The notes under the pieces were generated by a model. It worked only from the letters and a program-made list of their open reading frames with translations. It was not told the origin of the DNA and did not search any database. Below are positions 24,713 to 32,574 of a DNA stretch of 34,849 bases, piece after piece; position 1 is the first letter of the stretch; each line of letters begins with the position of its first letter. The position numbers and the translations under genes were made by a program. Source of the DNA: Verrucomicrobia bacterium 12-59-8 (lineage in GTDB: Bacteria > Verrucomicrobiota > Verrucomicrobiae > Verrucomicrobiales > Verrucomicrobiaceae); contig NCCR01000112.1 in the NCBI GenBank assembly GCA_002279765.1, positions 1 through 34,849 on the forward strand, read 5' to 3'.

Positions 24713-26218
24713 TTAAAACCGTCCTTCCTTCAAATCCAGCAGCGCACCACCCAGATGGTCAGTGACATCGCTCGCTCCCACGGCTTCCATCGCCGAGCGC
24801 TCATGAATGACAAACCGTTCCGCAGCTCGCCCACACACCCACGCCCCCAGACCCGCTGCCTGATGCAGCGTGAGATGCTGCGCGGCAAAGGTGGCGCATA
24901 CCCCAGATAAAACATCGCCCATGCCACCGCTGGCCATGCCAGCGTGGCCCGTCGTATTGAACAAGGTCGGCTGACCGTGCGTGGCGATCACCGTGCGCGT
25001 TCCTTTGAGCAGCAGCGTGCGCCCCGGGGCGGTTTCCGTGAGCGATTCAACGAGCATCCGGCGGCTCATTCCATGCCACCCGGGAAAATTGCGCAGCAGT
25101 CGCTCCATCTCACCAGGATGTGGAGTCATGAGGCGCGGCAGTCTGCCAGTTTCATCGAGCACTTCGGGATGCTGCGCCAGCATCGTCAATGCATCGGCAT
25201 CCACGATCGTGCGTGGCTTGGCCCGCTTGAGCACTTCGATGATTTCCTTCTCATGCGCAAAGCCCAGTCCCGGCCCGATGGCGAGTGCATCGAAGCGCAT
25301 CTCCAGCACATCACGATAATCATCGATCGACTTCACCATCACCTCAGCAGGCAGGCGCTGCACGATGAGCGGATACACGTCCTCCTTCACCAGCAGCGTG
25401 ACGAGTCCCGCACCGGCGCGAATGGCACCACGACAGGCTAGCTCCGCCGCACCGAGAAATCCCGGCGAACCCGCCAAGATGCCCACGCGCCCCGCATCTC
25501 CCTTGTGCATGTCGTTCGCACGGTGCGGCAGCCAGGACCGCAGCAGCCGGGGTGTCAGCACCTCAGCCTGCGCATCGCCATCGGTCTGCGATAAAGCAGG
25601 CAGCGTCACCAGCGCGATGCGCCCCACATAATGATCGGCACCATCTTCGAGCAGTCCTGCTTTGATCTGCGCCACCACGGCGGTCACATCAGCTTCCACT
25701 GCGTCCTCACAGGCGTCGCCATGATCACCATCAAGACCTGAAGGAATGTCCATCGCAATCGTCAGCGCATGCCGCTGAGTGCGCAGCGTGTTCATTTCGC
25801 GCGCTAGCACCTGAAGCTCCGGCCTCATCGGCCCCTGAGCACCGATGCCAAGCAGCCCATCCAAACTCACGATTGGCCCCGCAGGAAAATCAAACGCCGT
25901 GGCATCCTCCAAAATGCGCACATGACTTCCCAGCACCGCCAGATGCGCACGCGGTAGAGCCTTCATCGCGGTAGCTTCGCCACTCAGCCGTGCATACAAC
26001 TGCCACCCGTCAGCGATCAGTTCACGCGCCGCGACGAGCGCATCACCCGCGTTGTTGCCTTTGCCAAGAAACAGCACCAGCGAGCCTGCACGCGGCGCAA
26101 ACTGGCGCACCACATCCGCGATGCCGCGCCCCGCCTCCTCCATCAATGCCGCCGCACTCACGCCGCGTGCGAAGGCTACCTCCTCGCACTGCTGCATCTG
26201 GCGGCAGGTGACGATCAT
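24713..26218 (-). CDS. nnr: Bifunctional NAD(P)HX epimerase/ADP-dependent dehydratase
   Basis: This two-domain enzyme repairs hydrated NAD(P)H: the N-terminal YjeF-type epimerase interconverts epimers and the C-terminal dehydratase restores NAD(P)H using ADP. The 501-residue length fits the fusion. The epimerase domain (about 1-210) has LFLGKGNNAGDAL (about 50-61) and IAMDIPSGLDGDHGD. The dehydratase domain (about 225-500) has KGDAGRVGILAGS, IVDADALTML, TPHPGEMERLL and GGMGDVLSG with catalytic Asp435. Both active sites look complete. The start overlaps the stop of the upstream gene by 4 bases (ATGA), so translation is probably coupled. Confidence 0.94.
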   Translation of the reverse strand: MIVTCRQMQQCEEVAFARGVSAAALMEEAGRGIADVVRQFAPRAGSLVLFLGKGNNAGDALVAARELIADGWQLYARLSGEATAMKALPRAHLAVLGSHVRILEDATAFDFPAGPIVSLDGLLGIGAQGPMRPELQVLAREMNTLRTQRHALTIAMDIPSGLDGDHGDACEDAVEADVTAVVAQIKAGLLEDGADHYVGRIALVTLPALSQTDGDAQAEVLTPRLLRSWLPHRANDMHKGDAGRVGILAGSPGFLGAAELACRGAIRAGAGLVTLLVKEDVYPLIVQRLPAEVMVKSIDDYRDVLEMRFDALAIGPGLGFAHEKEIIEVLKRAKPRTIVDADALTMLAQHPEVLDETGRLPRLMTPHPGEMERLLRNFPGWHGMSRRMLVESLTETAPGRTLLLKGTRTVIATHGQPTLFNTTGHAGMASGGMGDVLSGVCATFAAQHLTLHQAAGLGAWVCGRAAERFVIHERSAMEAVGASDVTDHLGGALLDLKEGRF

Positions 26219-26973
26219 GGGACTTCCGCTGCTTCCAGCAGCATGGCTTTGAGTTGATGGGCCGACTGCAAGGTTTCTTGCGTCGTTTTTGTGGCAGGCA
26301 GAGACAAGACCCGCGTGCCTTTGGCTGTCGTGTCCAGGGCTTTGGAGATGCCCTCAATGCTCGCAACTTCAGGCCCGCCGAGCACCAGCAGATGCATCAG
26401 GCGTTCGCCATCACGCTGCAGCCCGTCCTTCAACTGCTTCAGCGCTTCCGGTGTGTCGGGGATGAAGGCGAAGCGCAATGAACGCACCACCTTTTCTCCC
26501 GTAAGTTCATGCGCCACAGACAAGGATTCGGCGATGGCTTGCGCCGTACTTTCCTGCTGATCCGCCGGGCCTCCGTAGAGAGCCAGGACCATCACGATTT
26601 CCAGCGGGCGCTTGGTGCCCGTCAGTTCTGCGTCCACGTTCGACAGCTCTGCTCCAAAGCGTTCGCGCCGTACCGTGTAGCCCATGTTCTCCGCACCCAT
26701 GGTGGATTCAAGGTAGCCCGGAATGCTCAGGTCTCGGTCCGCTTTGCCCAGAGCCGTACGCACGATCCCCGCATACCGTTCAATGCCTTCCGGGCTGATT
26801 GTCCGCCGCAGCGCCAGCGCATACTTAAAGGAACGATCCGCAGCCTGGTCCTTCTTCCACTGCCAGATGCCAAACGAAGCAATACCCAGCAGAATCGTGC
26901 CGACAGGCAGCATGACGAGCGCGAAACGAATCCAGCGTCCAGGATCAGCAGAGGTGGGTTGGGCATCAGACAT
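26215..26973 (-). CDS. Membrane-anchored protein with degenerate M28-peptidase-like domain
   Basis: The 252-residue product has one membrane helix (about 17-37) after a short cytoplasmic lead, then an extracytoplasmic domain. The order VRRERF, NVDAELTGTKRPLEIVMVLALYGG, ESTAQAIAESLSVA and VVRSLRFAFIPDTPE resembles the core of M28 zinc aminopeptidases (NVIAEL-type strand, HYD strand, ASGVAALLE helix and RFVAF strand). The zinc-binding HYD is replaced by LYG (about 132-134), and no later Glu/Asp/His ligands are obvious. It therefore looks like a non-catalytic relative. It is transcribed just before nnr with a 4-base overlap. Function unknown. Confidence 0.6.
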   Translation of the reverse strand: MSDAQPTSADPGRWIRFALVMLPVGTILLGIASFGIWQWKKDQAADRSFKYALALRRTISPEGIERYAGIVRTALGKADRDLSIPGYLESTMGAENMGYTVRRERFGAELSNVDAELTGTKRPLEIVMVLALYGGPADQQESTAQAIAESLSVAHELTGEKVVRSLRFAFIPDTPEALKQLKDGLQRDGERLMHLLVLGGPEVASIEGISKALDTTAKGTRVLSLPATKTTQETLQSAHQLKAMLLEAAEVP

Positions 26974-27007
26974 GGGACATCACTCCATAGCAAGATTCAG
27001 CTCAATG

Positions 27008-27026
27008 CCACGCGGAATCCGCGTGG
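27008..27026. repeat. Perfect 8-bp hairpin between folK and the M28-like gene
   Basis: ccacgcgg (27008-27015), loop aat, and ccgcgtgg (27019-27026) form a perfect stem in the 170-base gap. There is no T-run on either side, so it could be a pause, processing or binding site rather than a full terminator. Confidence 0.5.
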
Positions 27027-27143
27027 ATAGGTGGACTCGGTCCATTCCACCATTCTGACCCATTCCTTCATTTTCCATTCTTCCATGTCCTATGCACAAA
27101 TCTGAGAGGAACTGAAAACTGAAAATGGGCAAAAGCTCCCGCC

Positions 27144-27608
27144 TCACTCCAATCCCGCCAACAGCTCAGCCACCGAAACCTTCTGCCCCGGCAGCACCAG
27201 CTCAGGCCGAATATCCGCCAGCGGCTCCAGCACAAAGCGCCGCAAGTGCATGCGCGGATGCGGCAGCGTCAGCACAGGATCATCACTCACCACATCATCC
27301 GCATACAGCAGATCCAGATCGAGCGTGCGCGGCGAGTTCCGCTCCCGCTGCTCCGGCCGCCCCAGCGCCTGCTCAATGGCCTTGAGATGAGCATGCAATT
27401 CATGCGGCAGGCAATCAGCCGCGACCTCAATAACGGTATTCAAAAACGCCTGCGTCCCCGGCGCACAATCCACCGGCTCAGTCTCATACACCCGCGCACT
27501 GCCATTGAGCCGGATGCCCGGCACGCGTTCCAAAAGCAGCTCAACACCCCGCTGAATATTCTCAGCGCGATCACCCAGATTGGAGCCAAGAGCGATGCCG
27601 AAGTTCAT
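27144..27608 (-). CDS. folK: Hydroxymethyldihydropterin pyrophosphokinase FolK
   Basis: FolK transfers pyrophosphate from ATP to 6-hydroxymethyl-7,8-dihydropterin in folate synthesis. The 154-residue product starts MNFGIALGSNLGDR and contains the family signature GRPEQRERNSPRTLDLDLL (about 83-101), with Mg-binding Asp97 and Asp99. A later LPHPRMHLRRFVLEPL is also typical. The size is that of a stand-alone FolK, with no fused folB or folP. It lies 32 bases after dapB on the same strand, likely in one transcript. Confidence 0.95.
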   Translation of the reverse strand: MNFGIALGSNLGDRAENIQRGVELLLERVPGIRLNGSARVYETEPVDCAPGTQAFLNTVIEVAADCLPHELHAHLKAIEQALGRPEQRERNSPRTLDLDLLYADDVVSDDPVLTLPHPRMHLRRFVLEPLADIRPELVLPGQKVSVAELLAGLE

Positions 27609-27640
27609 CAGAGTTGACGTGGTTCAGCCATCGCAAACAC

Positions 27641-28378
27641 TCACTTCAGCCCCAGCACATCCTGCATGTCATACAGCCCCGCAGGTTTCCCCGCCAGCCA
27701 GCGGGCGGCGCGAACGGAACCGGTGGCAAAGGTGTCACGGCTGCTGGCTTTGTGCGTGAGTTCAACGCGCTCGCCGACGTTCGCAAAGATCACCGTGTGA
27801 TCACCCACGACATCGCCGCCACGGATGGCATGCACACCGATTTCCTTCGGTGTGCGTGCACCCACATCGCCGAAGCGGCCATGTTTGCAGTCCTTGTCAT
27901 ACTCAAGACCACGCACATCCGCGAGGATCTCGACCAGCGTGCGTGCAGTGCCGCTGGGGGAATCCTTCTTCATGCGGTGATGCATCTCAACGACTTCGAG
28001 ATCAAAGTCCGGGCCGAGCAGTTCGGTGGCTTTGCGTGTGAGCCAGAACAAGGTGTTCACACCGATGCTATAATTGGAAGCAAACACCACTGGCAGCGAC
28101 TTGGCAGCCTCACGGATGCGCGCCAACTCTTCATTGGTGTGCCCCGTGGTGCCGATCACCAGGCTCTTCTTCTGCTTCAGGCACTCGTCCAGCAGTTCAT
28201 CGGTGAACAAGTGGGAGGAGAAGTCGATCACGATGTCCGCCTTGGCGAGTGCCGGAGACAATGCATCGCCCACGTCAACGGTGGATGCGACGGTGACGTT
28301 TTGAGCCTCGGCGGCACGAATGATCGCCTGGCCCATGCGGCCTTTGCTGCCGGTGATGAGGAGTTTGGTGTCGGACAT
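27641..28378 (-). CDS. dapB: 4-hydroxy-tetrahydrodipicolinate reductase DapB
   Basis: DapB reduces the dihydrodipicolinate precursor with NAD(P)H in lysine and diaminopimelate synthesis, so it supports peptidoglycan. The 245-residue product has the nucleotide-binding GSKGRMGQAI (about 10-19), VIDFSS, IGTTGH, and the catalytic/signature EMHHRMKKDSPSGTA (131-145; His133/His134, Lys137/Lys138). GDHTVIFANVGERVELTHKA follows. It is shorter than the E. coli enzyme, mainly after the first domain. A 126-base gap with an A-rich repeat separates it from the upstream AddB-like gene. Confidence 0.95.
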   Translation of the reverse strand: MSDTKLLITGSKGRMGQAIIRAAEAQNVTVASTVDVGDALSPALAKADIVIDFSSHLFTDELLDECLKQKKSLVIGTTGHTNEELARIREAAKSLPVVFASNYSIGVNTLFWLTRKATELLGPDFDLEVVEMHHRMKKDSPSGTARTLVEILADVRGLEYDKDCKHGRFGDVGARTPKEIGVHAIRGGDVVGDHTVIFANVGERVELTHKASSRDTFATGSVRAARWLAGKPAGLYDMQDVLGLK

Positions 28379-28395
28379 GAGGGAAGAAAAGAACA

Positions 28396-28508
28396 GTGAA
28401 AAGGGGCAAGTGAAAAGTAAAAAGGGATAGGAGGGAGAAGTCTTGGGTTGGGGTGGGCTTTAGGTCAAGCCAGCAGTTCGGTCTTGGTTCTTGGTCAGCC
28501 CTTTTCAC
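28396..28508. repeat. A-rich intergenic motif and 10-bp inverted repeat
   Basis: gtgaaaaggg (28396-28405) and cccttttcac (28499-28508) are perfect inverted repeats flanking the gap between dapB and the AddB-like gene. The left copy continues as caagtgaaaagtaaaaag. Closely similar motifs occur at 11209-11232 (minus strand) and 16795-16865. Confidence 0.55.
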
Positions 28509-31333
28509 TTGCTCGGCGGCTGAACACTGTGCAGCGCATCTCCCAGCAGCATCTCGTCAAAACTGGCATTCGGCGAGCGCTCCGCCGGTGGCCAGAACTG
28601 ACCGCTGCGGATGCGCTGAACAGCCTCGGCGGCACACTGGTGTGCGGCGTCCATCAGTGCTTCGTCAAACCCATCCCATGGCAAGATGGCAGTGTCCTGA
28701 ATGCTTTTCGGCAGGGCAAAATAGGCCACGCTGCTGATGGACTGACCTCGCTGCTGCAGAGCAGCGGCGTAGAGCGGCAGTTGCAGATCCAGCCACATCC
28801 CGCGCTTCCCATCGGGCAGGTCAAAACACTTCCATTCATCCGCCTCGGTGAGCTTCGTGCGTGACGTGATCACTTTGACATGCGCCTCCTGCGGCGTGCG
28901 TGGTTTGTCCGAGCTCTTGAAATCAACAATGCGCAGTGTGCCGTCCACATGCCTCTCCACCCTGTCAATGCGGCCTCTCAAGCGCGCCTCAGCAATGAGG
29001 AAGGGCGTCGCGTCTCCCTTGTCGCCGATCAACAGCTCCGCATCAACACACTGCCACCCTTCCTGCCGGTTCTTGGCTTCAATCTCCGCCGCCTTCCGCA
29101 GCCGCTGCAAAATGCTTTCCAGCTGCAGCGTGATCAGCGGCGCAGGTCGTTGCCCATGAATTTCCCTCACCCGGTCTCGTGCCGCGGCTTCCAGACATTC
29201 AGCGATTTGCGCCGGATGCGTGCAGTCGCGCATGCCTGCGTCCAGGCTGAGGCGATGAAACGCATGATGAATGAGATTGCCAAACTCAGCAGCATCCAGC
29301 TCACGTTTGCCCGTCTCGATGGAGCCCATGTTTTTCGTGCAGCTCAGGTAGTAGCGAAACGGGCAGCTCAAATACTCACGCAAGCGCGAAGGCGAGATGG
29401 TCTCGATCGGCTTGGCACTCCAGTCCGGCTGCAATTTCCACGCCAGCGTTCGCGGCGGTTCGGCTGCGGACGCTTGATCCTCCTCCTTCGGAAACAGATG
29501 CGCCACACGCTGCGGCAGCGCCACATCATCGCACAGAAACAACAACCGAGACGGTCGCAGGGCATCACCATTCTCACCCCATTGGCCGCAGAGCAGACTC
29601 AAGCGTCCGCGTTCACCGAGACGCTGATTCGTCAGCGCAGCGAGGATGAAAGCGTCACGCGCAAAGCGTGTGTTTTGGTTGGGCAGACCCAGAGTCTTGC
29701 GCAGACTGTCCGGCAGAAACGGATGGCTGATGAAGATGCCAGGCACATGCTCTTCATTGAGACCCGTGACGATGAGGTTCGGCGCTTTTTCCCACAGCAG
29801 TTCAAGCCAGCCCTGCAGCACCAGGTCGATGTCACCACGCGGCTCCGCCAAGCGGCTTTGCGCGAGGCATTCGAGCGACAGTGCGAGCGTGTCTTCAGCT
29901 TTCGGCTCCAAACCAAATCGCTTCGCCTCCTGCTCAAGTTCTTCCGTGATGCGCAGCCACTCAGTAGCCAGTTCCGTGCGTTCCCGGTCGCCCGGCGCTT
30001 CAGGGTTGAAGTCATGATTCCCCAGCAGCTTCAAAATCAAAGTGCGTGCCGCTTTGGCCGGGGCAAGACGACGCAACGAATCCAGCAACGCCAGCGTCTT
30101 CTCAACGGCAGGCAGCAGGGCAGGGCGGTCTGCAAGCGGCAGCTCCAGCGCATGTGCCAGAGTCACCGGCAGGTGCTCACTGGCAAAGTCATCGGCCTCA
30201 CGCAGCAGCGCGGCGGTGCTCTCATTGCCGGGAATGACAGCGTCGCGAAATTCCTTGATGCGCAGCAATGCTGCAAAGGCACGCCAGGCCCCTGAACTCA
30301 GCAGCAAACGGAAGCAATCCAGCACATGCCACATACCCTCACGTTGCACGGGTACACCACCGGGTTCAAAACTGCGCGCATCTTCGAGCGTGAGTTTTTC
30401 CAGCAGCAGACTGCCGACTTCCGCGTCGCAAACACCCAGCGCCGTGCGGCCCGTAGGCACCAGCTCGCGCATGAGATCAAGCGTCAGCGCCGCCTGAGTG
30501 GCAGGATCACGCGCCACATGGATCTGCTCATCTTGAAACGGCAGGCTGCTGCCCGCGTCTTCGCCCCAGCACTCCGGCAGCGGACGCCCGCATAAATCAA
30601 AAGTGTGCGCCATCGACTGCGGCGCCTGAATCGCGATGACCACTTGCAGTCCCCGTTTGGCACAGCCCGCAATCCAATCATCCAGCAACGGCGGCAAGTC
30701 CGGCGAAGCGAGCACGACAATCCGTCGCACCCCTTCCGGCAATGCCGGTTCGTGCGCATACCCACGCTTGAGCATCTGCGCATCCGCAACTTTCGCTTGT
30801 GCGAGTTCTTCGAAATAGGCACGCTCAATCTTCGCTAGGTCCAGCCAGCGGGCAGCGTCGCGCTGCGCAGCAGGATGCGTGGAAGTGTCGTCAAAAGTAA
30901 GTCCACCCGTACCCAGCAGCATTTTGAGTTCCGCCAGCATGCGCGCAGTCTCCGCCTGCCAGCCCCAGCCTGAATTTGTGGGGGGCTTGGGAAACAGCGC
31001 CGTGAGTGAATCAAGCGGCACACGTTCAAGCGCCCTCTGCCACGCCATCTGCGCCTGCACCGGCGTCGCAGCTTCAAAGCGGCGTGACTGGGGCAGCAGC
31101 GCCTGCTCCGGCAGCCAGAGATGCGGCACGATGGCCGCCGTGCCGGTCAGGTTCGTCGCCACCGCAAGCGCCTCACGCAGGCGGCGTCCGGCTTCACCGT
31201 TCGGCACCAGCAGCAGCGTGCTGCTGAGATCCAGCGCACGCGCAGAATCCCAGTCGCGGCAGAGCAACGCCACGGCTTGATCGATGACGGGCGTCTCCCA
31301 GCCCCAGAACAGCCGCTGAATCGCGTCACTCAT
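28505..31333 (-). CDS. AddB-like PD-(D/E)xK nuclease
   Basis: The 942-residue product resembles the AddB-type double-strand-break repair nuclease/helicase-like family. It starts with LLLVPNGEAGRRL, a degenerate helicase-type strand. The central region includes LIVTGLNEEHVPG (superfamily I helicase-like). The C-terminal nuclease has SPSRLREYLSCPFRYYL (Cys657), FGNLIHHAFH and RGRIDRVERHVDGTLRIVDFKSS with Asp790, Asp804 and Lys806. A clear Walker A is not obvious. The last 50 residues lack the Cys cluster that forms the iron-sulfur staple in classical AddB. No AddA gene is in the window. It is preceded by gntK with a 4-base overlap. Confidence 0.8.
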   Translation of the reverse strand: MSDAIQRLFWGWETPVIDQAVALLCRDWDSARALDLSSTLLLVPNGEAGRRLREALAVATNLTGTAAIVPHLWLPEQALLPQSRRFEAATPVQAQMAWQRALERVPLDSLTALFPKPPTNSGWGWQAETARMLAELKMLLGTGGLTFDDTSTHPAAQRDAARWLDLAKIERAYFEELAQAKVADAQMLKRGYAHEPALPEGVRRIVVLASPDLPPLLDDWIAGCAKRGLQVVIAIQAPQSMAHTFDLCGRPLPECWGEDAGSSLPFQDEQIHVARDPATQAALTLDLMRELVPTGRTALGVCDAEVGSLLLEKLTLEDARSFEPGGVPVQREGMWHVLDCFRLLLSSGAWRAFAALLRIKEFRDAVIPGNESTAALLREADDFASEHLPVTLAHALELPLADRPALLPAVEKTLALLDSLRRLAPAKAARTLILKLLGNHDFNPEAPGDRERTELATEWLRITEELEQEAKRFGLEPKAEDTLALSLECLAQSRLAEPRGDIDLVLQGWLELLWEKAPNLIVTGLNEEHVPGIFISHPFLPDSLRKTLGLPNQNTRFARDAFILAALTNQRLGERGRLSLLCGQWGENGDALRPSRLLFLCDDVALPQRVAHLFPKEEDQASAAEPPRTLAWKLQPDWSAKPIETISPSRLREYLSCPFRYYLSCTKNMGSIETGKRELDAAEFGNLIHHAFHRLSLDAGMRDCTHPAQIAECLEAAARDRVREIHGQRPAPLITLQLESILQRLRKAAEIEAKNRQEGWQCVDAELLIGDKGDATPFLIAEARLRGRIDRVERHVDGTLRIVDFKSSDKPRTPQEAHVKVITSRTKLTEADEWKCFDLPDGKRGMWLDLQLPLYAAALQQRGQSISSVAYFALPKSIQDTAILPWDGFDEALMDAAHQCAAEAVQRIRSGQFWPPAERSPNASFDEMLLGDALHSVQPPSK

Positions 31334-31842
31334 ACGCGCTCCAAATTCTGGATGATGTCGTTCACGATCTCCGCAGGCGTTTGATCAATCGAAACACGGA
31401 TGATGTCAGGCGTCGGGTCCAGTGTGGCGAACTGGCTGTCCAGCAGCGTGGGCGGCATGAAGTGGCCTTTGCGCGCTTCAAGCCGTGAAGCAATCAGCTC
31501 CTTCGTTCCATCCAGCAGCACAAAGCGCAGCGTCTCCGGGTGATCATGCGCACGCAGCTTGTCACGATAGCTTGGCTTCAGCGCCGAGCAGGCGAGGACA
31601 TAGTTCGGCGTCAGGTGGCGCATGTCCTCGATGCGCTGCCGCAGCGTCGCGTACCAGGGCCAGCGGTCGTCATCATTCAGCGGTGTGCCGGCGGACATCT
31701 TGGCCTTGTTGGCAGGCGGGTGGAAATCGTCGCCGTCCTCGAAGACGCCTTCGAGCCTGGCTGCCAGCAGGCTGCCGATACTGGACTTGCCGCTGCCGGA
31801 GACGCCCATGATGATGATGGTTTTTAGATCGGGGTGGAGCAT
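31330..31842 (-). CDS. gntK: Gluconokinase
   Basis: Gluconokinase makes 6-phosphogluconate from gluconate and ATP. From the ATG at 31842 the 170-residue product has the P-loop GVSGSGKSS (about residues 13-21), then DGDDFHPPANKAKMSAGTPL and DDDRWPWYATLRQRI. These are the family's gluconate-binding and lid signatures. CSALKPSYRDKLR and KGHFMPPTLLDSQFATLD follow, matching GntK/IdnK closely. A start at 31881 would add 13 residues that look non-native. It overlaps the AddB-like gene start by 4 bases and is divergent, 66 bases away, from the DUF1080 gene. Confidence 0.93.
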   Translation of the reverse strand: MLHPDLKTIIIMGVSGSGKSSIGSLLAARLEGVFEDGDDFHPPANKAKMSAGTPLNDDDRWPWYATLRQRIEDMRHLTPNYVLACSALKPSYRDKLRAHDHPETLRFVLLDGTKELIASRLEARKGHFMPPTLLDSQFATLDPTPDIIRVSIDQTPAEIVNDIIQNLERV

Positions 31843-31908
31843 GGTTGAAGGTGTTTTTTGTGACGCTTGACCGTGGAGCATGCCACGCTGAGGGTGCGGT
31901 CTGTAGCC

Positions 31909-32574
31909 ATGAAATTCCCAACCCTGACCGCTCTTCTGGTGCTCGGCACCGCCTTTGCCACTGCTGAAGACAAACCTGTCGCAGCCAAGCCGGAGGCTGC
32001 CAAGGAGATCATGCTCTTCAACGGCAAATCACTCGACGACTGGGAGTCCGTGGACGTCGGCGGCAGCGGGGAGGTGGAGCTGGAGGGTGGTCTCATGATC
32101 ATCAATCAAGGCGAGAATGTGAGCGGTGCCATTTACAAGAAAGCGGACACACTGCCAACGACCAACTACGAGATCACGCTGGATGCCAAGCGGATTCAGG
32201 GCGTCGATTTCTTTGTCGGCCTCACCTTTCCCGTCGGCGATCTCAAACACTGCGCCACCCTCATCTGCGGCGGCTGGGGCGGCAGCGTCACGGGCATCTC
32301 CTGCATCGACAGCATGGATGCCTCAGACAACAACACCTCCAGCTACCAGCGCTACAAGGATGACGAGTGGTACGCCATCAAGCTGCGGGTCACCCCGAAA
32401 AACATCAGCGTCTGGCTGGGCGACAAGCAGATCATCGACGAGGACATCGAAGGCAAAAAAATCAGCGTGCGCTCCGGTCCCATCGAAAGCTACCTGCCGC
32501 TCTCGCTGACCACCTTCAACACCATGGCTGCCATTCGCAACGTCAAGCTGACTCCGATCACGGAGCCGAAATGA
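31909..32574 (+). CDS. Exported DUF1080 (3-keto-disaccharide hydrolase-like) protein
   Basis: DUF1080 domains are jelly-roll folds found in many planctomycete and verrucomicrobial exported glycan-related proteins; some act on 3-keto-sugars. From the ATG at 31909 the 221-residue product has a signal peptide (MKFPTLTALLVLGTAFATA), then a single DUF1080 domain (about 40-218). The domain includes IMLFNGKSLDDWESVDV, YEITLDAKRIQGVDFFVGLTF and EWYAIKLRVTPKNISVWL. Its stop overlaps the ATG of the next gene by 4 bases, so the two are probably coupled. The enzyme activity is not certain from the sequence. Confidence 0.85.
   Translation: MKFPTLTALLVLGTAFATAEDKPVAAKPEAAKEIMLFNGKSLDDWESVDVGGSGEVELEGGLMIINQGENVSGAIYKKADTLPTTNYEITLDAKRIQGVDFFVGLTFPVGDLKHCATLICGGWGGSVTGISCIDSMDASDNNTSSYQRYKDDEWYAIKLRVTPKNISVWLGDKQIIDEDIEGKKISVRSGPIESYLPLSLTTFNTMAAIRNVKLTPITEPK

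Noticed and set aside
28880..30295. 471-codon plus-strand frame opposite the AddB-like gene
   Set aside because: Arg/Gln-rich shadow translation; the minus-strand gene has conserved motifs across the same bases.
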